DNA of 64,000 bases from Mauremys mutica. Its lineage: Eukaryota; Chordata; Testudines; Geoemydidae. The position numbers and the translations under genes were made by a program. Shown here in pieces: positions 58,253 through 64,000 of this stretch. The stretch is from the NCBI RefSeq assembly GCF_020497125.1, contig NC_059080.1, positions 53,323,563 to 53,387,562 of the forward strand. Reading direction: 5' to 3'. Positions within the stretch are counted from its first letter, which is position 1; each line of letters begins with the position of its first letter. The notes beneath the pieces are model-generated. The model saw only the letters and a list, made by a program, of their open reading frames with translations, searched no databases and was not told the DNA's origin.

Positions 58253-58648
58253 GTGAATCTATGAGTTTCTGCTGGTCCCTCATCTTTATTTTCTGCAAAG
58301 AGAAGGTATGGGATTGAATTTCTGAAGGATATGGATTTGGCTTGAAAGTCTCTTGAACCTTGCCATTTAACCATATCTATGTATATAGTCTTCCTGCTTT
58401 CTTTTCTCTTAAGGGTAAGCATGCTTTCTGCGACTCCAGTTGATATGTTTCAGTAGACTGTATGCTGAGCCCAGTGATTTTATTTTCCCCATTTCTGATG
58501 TTAGGACTTTTTGACTAGTTGAACTTGTGAAAGTTCAGTGTCATGCTGCTACTTTTGATACAATTCCTTCCATGAAATGCTGAGTTTAATTATATCATGA
58601 TTGCTATTACTTATGGGTCAACTACAGTTACTTCTTTTGTGTTACTTA
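58253..58648. other. Non-coding, nothing recognised
   Basis: No repeat or frame recognised. Confidence 0.3.
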
Positions 58649-58945
58649 GGCCTGGTCTACACTACGGGGGGGGGGTCGAATTAAGGTACGCGACTTCAGC
58701 TACGCGAATAGCGTAGCTGAAGTCGAACTACCTTAGTTCGACTGACTTACCTGTCCAGACGCGGCGGGGTCGAACTCCGCAGCTCCAAGGTCGACTCCGC
58801 CACCGCCGTTCGCGGTGGTGGAGTTCCGGAGTCGACCGGAGCGCGTGGGGAGTTCGAACTATCGCGTCTTGATTAGACGCGATAGTTCGAACTCCGAGAA
58901 GTCGAACTCACCACGTCAACCCGCGCGGTAAGTATGGACCTACCC
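58649..58945. mobile_element. Double-hairpin Harbinger MITE, copy D (opposite orientation)
   Basis: The ends are GGCCTGGTCTACACTACG and, reversed, GGGTAGGTCCATACTTACC, flanked by TTA and TTT (imperfect). A stem CGACTTCAGCTACGC (58691-58705) pairs with 58711-58725 over a GAATA loop near the left. The TTCGAACTATCGCGTCT palindrome lies near the right, so it is inverted relative to copies A and C. Confidence 0.9.
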
Positions 58946-60702
58946 TTTGACATTTCCCACACTACTTCAATATTTCTATCCAACCTCGAATGGATCAGTC
59001 ATGAATTCTAAGGGCCCCCTAAGTACCATCTCTTAAATGACCCCTTTCATTGAGGATCTTCATTACTACAACCATCCTTTGGGATAATGAGGACCAGAAG
59101 TGACTCCCTCGAGGGTCTGTCAAAGCAGTTTCCTACTTATCCAGAGGGGTCGCTGTTCAATGAGTGAAGCAAGGCCGTTCTTCTAGACTAATGCATTCTT
59201 CCTGCAGTGCTGGAAGCCTTTGCCAGCCTTGAGAAATGAGAGACTGGGACTGAAAAGACGTAATCTTTTAAATGGCCCAGCTGATTTATTTCCAAATATG
59301 CAACAACAACAAAAATTGCTGCTGGGCAGGGACCTTGTTTGCCAAGTTTCAGCACAGAGCAAATGTTTACAGCAGAGTAATAAACACTTTAAATACGGAT
59401 ATCAGTTTAGAATGGAAATGCTGGCAGACTGTTAGCTATAACTGCTCTGCTGAGTGGGGCTATAACACAGGACATATAGAGATTTATACTGCATATGTGA
59501 TAAATTGCAGATCCACATGAGAAATTGCATCGGTCATGTACCTTGGACCACCTCCCCTGCATTCTAGCCAACTTCAAATACTCTGCCCTCCCCCCCCAAA
59601 ATTTCTCAGTTCTTTGAGTAGCTTTAAAGAATGACCATTTTTTAAGATCAGCCTATCAGAGGAATATTTCCTTCTTTCCCCCCAAATGTGACATTTGCTT
59701 CCAAAAAGTTACATGGGTGCAGGATTAGCAACATTGCTGGACTGATAACAGGTTTAAGATCTGCTGTCTTGTTTGGGCTAGAAATGGGAAGTGCACACCA
59801 CTGCAAAGAAGAGATTCCCCATTTTTCTTCGGGAAACATACCACTTGATTCTAGCAGTGTAAGGTCTGGATGCACTGGATATTAAAGTCATGATATTGTT
59901 AATCATGGAGAAGCTATTTCAGCGCCTTTTAGAGGTTTGAAAAAAATATATCCATTATAATTTTCCTCTTCCTGTGCATCCTGAGCAGTTAGACTCATCA
60001 TGAGCCAGATTTTCAAAAGTGAGTAATGATTCTGGATGCCTCCGTTTTTGGATGCCCAACTTGAAATATGTCTAAGGAACCTAATTTTCAAAGGGCAGGT
60101 GTTCAGCATTTCCTAAAAGACCCTTTTAAGGTGTCTCAAGTTGCAAATTCAGAAATTAAAGTACCAAAACCCACTAGTCATTTTTGAAACTTCTGACCTT
60201 GGTAACGAACATTTACAGGGCATGAGGCATGGCAAACAATACCAACAATATTTCTCCTAAAGTGTCTTCAGGCATTTCTAACATAATTTTGCTATTACAT
60301 GTGTGGTATATACCGAATACAAGATGGCCGACTTCACCATGTGTGAATGTTGTGCCCATCCCAAACTCGTGCCAATAAAACCTATCATCTCAAATAATCA
60401 TGCATTTTCCATACAGCATCACTGTAGCTGGGAGCGTGTTCTGTGGATAGGTCAGGTGGGCTTTGCTACATTGCCAGAGCGACAATGTTGATTCGGGAGC
60501 AATTGGATGGTATCAAACTAATTAATTTAAATATATTACCCAGCTTCCTGTTATTTTATTTTATTTTGTGGGCTGGAAACACCAAAGCTAGAAGCTTTAG
60601 GGCCCCCAGCAATCAGTCAGCTCTACCAGCCATGTGTGATGAAATCCAAATGACCATAGAAGTTCTTACCTCCCTAGCATTCCTTCTGTACTACCCTCTC
60701 TT
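58946..60702. other. Non-coding; weak relic repeats
   Basis: 60003-60200 contains GCCAGATTTTCAAAAGTGAG and AATTTTCAAAGGGCAGGTG, degraded pieces of the ATTTTCA-type dispersed repeat. The rest is unassigned. Confidence 0.35.
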
Positions 60703-60780
60703 GAGGTGAAATCCTGGAGCTATTGAAGTCCATGGCAAAGCTTCCATTGACTTCAGCAAAGCCAGGATTTCACTCTGGAG
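60703..60780. repeat. Palindromic amniote dispersed repeat, well preserved
   Basis: Perfect 12-bp arms GTGAAATCCTGG (60706-60717) and CCAGGATTTCAC (60762-60773) enclose a second pair, TTGAAGTCCATGG and CCATTGACTTCAG. This is the clearest copy in the window. Confidence 0.65.
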
Positions 60781-61194
60781 TCCTGAATATTTCCACTATA
60801 GTTTCCTTTACTCTTCCCTGCCTTCTTCAAAGCTCACAATGTGAGCTTCCAATTGCTGAAGGTTTCAAAACATGGCTCCCTTGTGGCCCATCATGCCTAC
60901 TAAGGAAAGTCACAATAAGGGGTTGTGGCCTAGCAGCCATGTGGTCGTTCCTTCCCTCCCAGGACTGAGTATGCTGCAGTGTTCCCATCCCAAGTAGCAC
61001 AGTGTTGTGCATACGTTTCAGAGTTGGCTGCATGTTGAGCATCCATTAGGTCACCAGATTGTCACACCCTGGAAGTTCACAGGGAGTCTGGGGAAAAAAC
61101 TGCCTAAAACCCCAGGCTTGGTTTGCAATCATTTCTGTTCTGAACTCTCATTGCTCTCATAAGGGAGGAGAGAGAGAGAGAGAGAGAGAGAGCG
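60781..61194. other. Non-coding; (GA)n microsatellite
   Basis: A pure (GA)n run of about 28 bases lies at 61165-61192. Confidence 0.5.
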
Positions 61195-61990
61195 CTCATT
61201 CGAGTGGAAATGGTTGGAGTGCACTTGGCGGAATTTAGCCAAAAGGAAAAGGATAGATGATGGTGGCTTTTTTTAATTTTTTTTTATTCCCTCCAAAAAA
61301 AAATCTTCCAGAACTTAAAACTGTTTTAATCAGCTGAAAAACATACGTGGGCTTTACAGCTCTGAGACAGCTTGCACAGGCTCCGATAAATGCCTATCGC
61401 TCATTTGCATACGCTAACAGCTACACTTTAATCAGCCTCCTAATCCCTGATGGTATTAATGAATTTTTTTTATGCTCTCTCTCTCCCTCTCTCTCTTTCC
61501 CCCCCCCACTTTTTTTTTTTTAGTATCATGTTTGCTAATTCAAAAACGATCAGCGGCTTCTGTGTGCCTTTTTTTATGCAGGAAATAATGGGTGAGCTCC
61601 GTACTCCTGTTATCCCACTCTCACAAATAATTAAGACTACAAAGGGTACAAATCAGTCTGAATGCACCGCACAAAGGCTGAAGCTATGCAAAGGCCTTTC
61701 TCTCTCCACTCTCTCTCTCGCTCTCTCTTTTCATTTATTCTCTTCTTCTGGCAAGAGGTGGCTTAGAAAGATACTTAGCAAAGCAATGAACTGGTCACTC
61801 CCAAATATCAAAAATTACCAAGCTATTTTAAATGCTTATGATACAGCACTGGACATCTTTTTTTTTTCTTTTAACCACTTGCTCATTTTGTTATTGGGTA
61901 ACAATTTCTTTTGGAGACATAGGCTGCCAGTTGGGCAAACCTTCTGCTGCAGTACTTAACCTTTGTTCTAGCCGCTGTTTTTTTCTCTTA
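61195..61990. promoter_or_regulatory. Candidate conserved non-coding element (possible enhancer)
   Basis: The sequence is free of recognisable repeats. Within 61400-61475 it clusters the octamer ATTTGCAT (61403-61410), homeodomain-type TAATCA (61429-61434), TAATCCC (61441-61447) and ATTAAT sites, separated by C/T tracts. More AATAATTAAG-like sites lie near 61627. Such composition is typical of developmental enhancers, but conservation cannot be tested here. Confidence 0.3.
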
Positions 61991-62907
61991 GCAAGGGCTT
62001 GTCACTGAAGAATGTCATGGATGTAGGGAGAGGGGGATCTGGGAGAGGAGGCAAGCCCATGCGGAAAAATAAACAAGGGACTTGTCTAATCCCTCCTGTG
62101 GGAAAACAGCTGCTGCACGGACCCAAAGGGAGAGAGATTCAGCCAGGTTCCTCTTGGTCACAGTCTAGACAAAGTTCTTTACTGCCAGATCCAGTCTGGA
62201 GAATAAACAAGACCACACACTGAGTTTCTGACCCACGCTGCCTCATCCCTTGCTCTGGCTCTGGTTACCTGGCCTTGCCTTCCCCCACCCTGAGCCTTGA
62301 CCCTTTCCTGTCTGGTCCCTGAATCCTGCCCATAGGCTTCCGAAAGAGAGTTGGGTTTGGGTCAGATTCTTCCCAGGTGGTATCAGCCCTGGAGTCTGGA
62401 GTGCTCCCAATGAGTTCCCAGTAGATAGTTCATCAGGCCAATTCATAGGGGCCTTGACACTTTGCCAAGAGTTTGCTCTCCAAACTGGGCAAGAACATGT
62501 CACCCCCATCATCACCATTACCACTTCCCCTCATGCTCCACATTTGCCATCCCCCAGCCCTGGATCTGAGCCCCCCCCCCCCCGAGTGCTCTCCAAGGGA
62601 CCTGGGGTGGGGGGACACATTGCTACAGAAGCAGCTGCAAACAAGTAGGGTAGTCCTCCCAGGAAAGGTTTCCTTCACATGCCGCTCTCATGGGTAGAGG
62701 GCTAAATCAGGTCCAGGGGAACTTATAGTGGTAGCCTCCTGAGCTAGTGGCTCCTGATCCCTGTCATATTACAGGCATATTCAACTTTTGTAGTCCTGAA
62801 CCATGTCAAGTGACTGAGGCCAATTAACAAAGTTCACTCTCCTGCCAATGCTCCTGGGTGTCAGGCCCTTATGATATATCATCAGAAGAACTAGTCCATA
62901 GTTCAGT
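61991..62907. other. Non-coding, nothing recognised
   Basis: A poly(C) run sits near 62571-62584. No coding signal. Confidence 0.3.
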
Positions 62908-63233
62908 ACTATGTTTCTCACCTTGTGGGTCGTGAGCTTCAGGGGGCCCATAAAAGGCAATCAGTGGGGTTCTGAGGTGTTGAAACTTTTTTTTGCAATC
63001 TAAAGCAAAGAAAATCTGGTTCCTCCAGTCCATACACTCCCTTAGCCTTCCAGGTCAAGTATTATCTGTCAACCTCTCAAAACACACACACACCATTACA
63101 TTACACGGGCTGACCATTGCTATCATTGATACATTTTTTACTCTCCATTTTATAGTAAATATAAGGGGAGTTGTGAAAATGTTTTGACTTTGAATAGGGA
63201 GTTACCAACCTGGAAAGGTTGAGAAACACATCA
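62908..63233. mobile_element. hAT-type MITE (GTTTCTCA termini)
   Basis: GTTTCTCACCTTGTGGGTCG at the left mirrors CCTGGAAAGGTTGAGAAAC at the right, the CAGTGTTTCTCAACC-type hAT terminus. The ends are degraded and I could not confirm an 8-bp duplication. A (CA)n run is inside at 63080-63092. Confidence 0.55.
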
Positions 63234-63699
63234 AGCAAAAGACTTCCAGGATATCTTCTCTTCTCAGCAGTAGTAACCCATAAACTCACACTGAATCCAG
63301 GTATAGAAATAACAACACTTCCAAATTTTCCTAGAGGCAGGTGTTTTTACAGAAGAGCTCAGATAGTGAAACCTTCCACACTGTAATGTGTGGCATACCC
63401 AAGGCACTGAAGGTTTGCAATACATTCCAGTAGGAGCATGAAGGCAAATGCACCCTCCTAGACAAAGTCACGCAAGACCACTGTGATCACTGCAGGCCAC
63501 ATTTTGTTACAAGAAACAGATGGGCCAGAGGAGGCCACTGACCATAAAGCTGTGTTGAAGAAAAGTCTGCACATGCAGATGATCAAATGTACGTGTAACT
63601 TGTCTATAGAATATAATAAAAGAACATCTTAAGGAATTTGTTGATGTGTTGAATGGACTGGGATGAGTTAAATATATTGTACATCACATTACTATAGAT
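63234..63699. other. Non-coding, nothing recognised
   Basis: Single-copy-like sequence. Confidence 0.3.
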
Positions 63700-63993
63700 C
63701 GGGGTAGGCAACCTATGGCACGCATGCCAAAGGCAGCACGCGAGCTGATTTTCAGTGGCACTCACGCTGCCCGGGTCCTGGCTCTGCATTTTAATTTAAT
63801 TTTAAATTAAGCTTCTTAAACATTTTAAAAACCTTATTTACTTTACATACCACAATAGTTCAGTTATATATTATAGACTTATAGAAAGAGACCTTTTAAA
63901 AACGTTAAAATGTATGACTGGCACGCAAAATCTTAAATTAGAGTGAATAAATGAAGACTCGGCACACCACTTCTGAAAGGTTGCCAACACCTG
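63700..63993. mobile_element. hAT-type MITE with TSD at window end
   Basis: The left end CGGGGTAGGCAACCTATGGC mirrors the right end GAAAGGTTGCCAACACCTG. The duplication CTATAGAT at 63692-63699 is matched by CTATAGA at 63994-64000, the eighth base falling outside the window. The interior is AT-rich and non-coding. Confidence 0.85.
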
Positions 63994-64000
63994 CTATAGA

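Noticed and set aside
61450..61959. 169-codon open frame on the plus strand
   Set aside because: It is dominated by low-complexity Leu/Ser/Phe runs from pyrimidine tracts, has no domain, and lies in apparent regulatory sequence.
1..64000. CRISPR array, rRNA, tRNA gene, bacterial operon or phage features
   Set aside because: All tRNA-like matches are SINE heads; repeats are dispersed transposons; organisation is vertebrate.

Overview
This is vertebrate nuclear DNA, almost certainly from a turtle and probably a cryptodire. The main evidence is a tRNA-headed SINE at 53131-53306 whose tail is the CR1 LINE 3' end, which is the design known from the tortoise/cryptodire pol III SINE. It sits among many CR1 LINEs with the classic CR1 3' terminus (tandem ATTCTATG-type ends), Harbinger and hAT DNA transposons, CORE-SINE/MIR relics and solo LTRs. 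I recognise no host protein-coding exon, rRNA, tRNA gene or CRISPR array. The window reads as a repeat-rich intergenic or intronic region. Bacterial features do not apply.

Layout. 1-4325: long, nearly full-length CR1 on the plus strand (ORF1 with SGNH/esterase-like domain; ORF2 with endonuclease and reverse transcriptase), broken. 5633-7231 and 7240-9240: two 5'-truncated CR1 copies, head to head. 10.1-14.3 kb: relic SINE/LINE pieces and a possible LTR. 14370-18111: hAT transposon with ZMYM-like transposase remains and an exact 8-bp target-site duplication (TSD), itself interrupted by a GC-rich hAT MITE (16789-17213). 18478-22740: nearly full-length CR1 on the minus strand, interrupted by a hAT MITE (19541-19904). 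24075-28005: a complete Harbinger element with an intact 413-residue transposase and a convergent, spliced, frameshifted Myb/SANT-like partner. 29774-30066, 32189-32484, 36945-37224, 50547-50841 and 58649-58945: Harbinger-type MITEs, the last four from one double-hairpin family. 40424-41180: solo LTR with 4-bp TSD. 41397-42815: CR1 split by a solo LTR (41534-42609); a second copy of that LTR lies at 50997-52058. 46697-49131: second, decayed Harbinger with the same convergent gene order in the opposite orientation. 62908-63233 and 63700-63993: hAT MITEs at the right end. About 61.2-62.0 kb is non-repetitive, homeodomain/octamer-site-rich sequence that could be a conserved non-coding element.

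How the parts relate. CR1 reverse transcriptase is the likely source of the CR1 fragments and of mobilisation of the SINE sharing its tail. Harbinger transposase plus its Myb-like partner act together on terminal repeats, and the terminal CAGCGCTG palindromes of the intact copy are candidate binding sites. The nestings give relative ages: CR1 older than the hAT MITE inside it; hAT older than the GC-rich MITE inside it; CR1 older than the LTR inside it.
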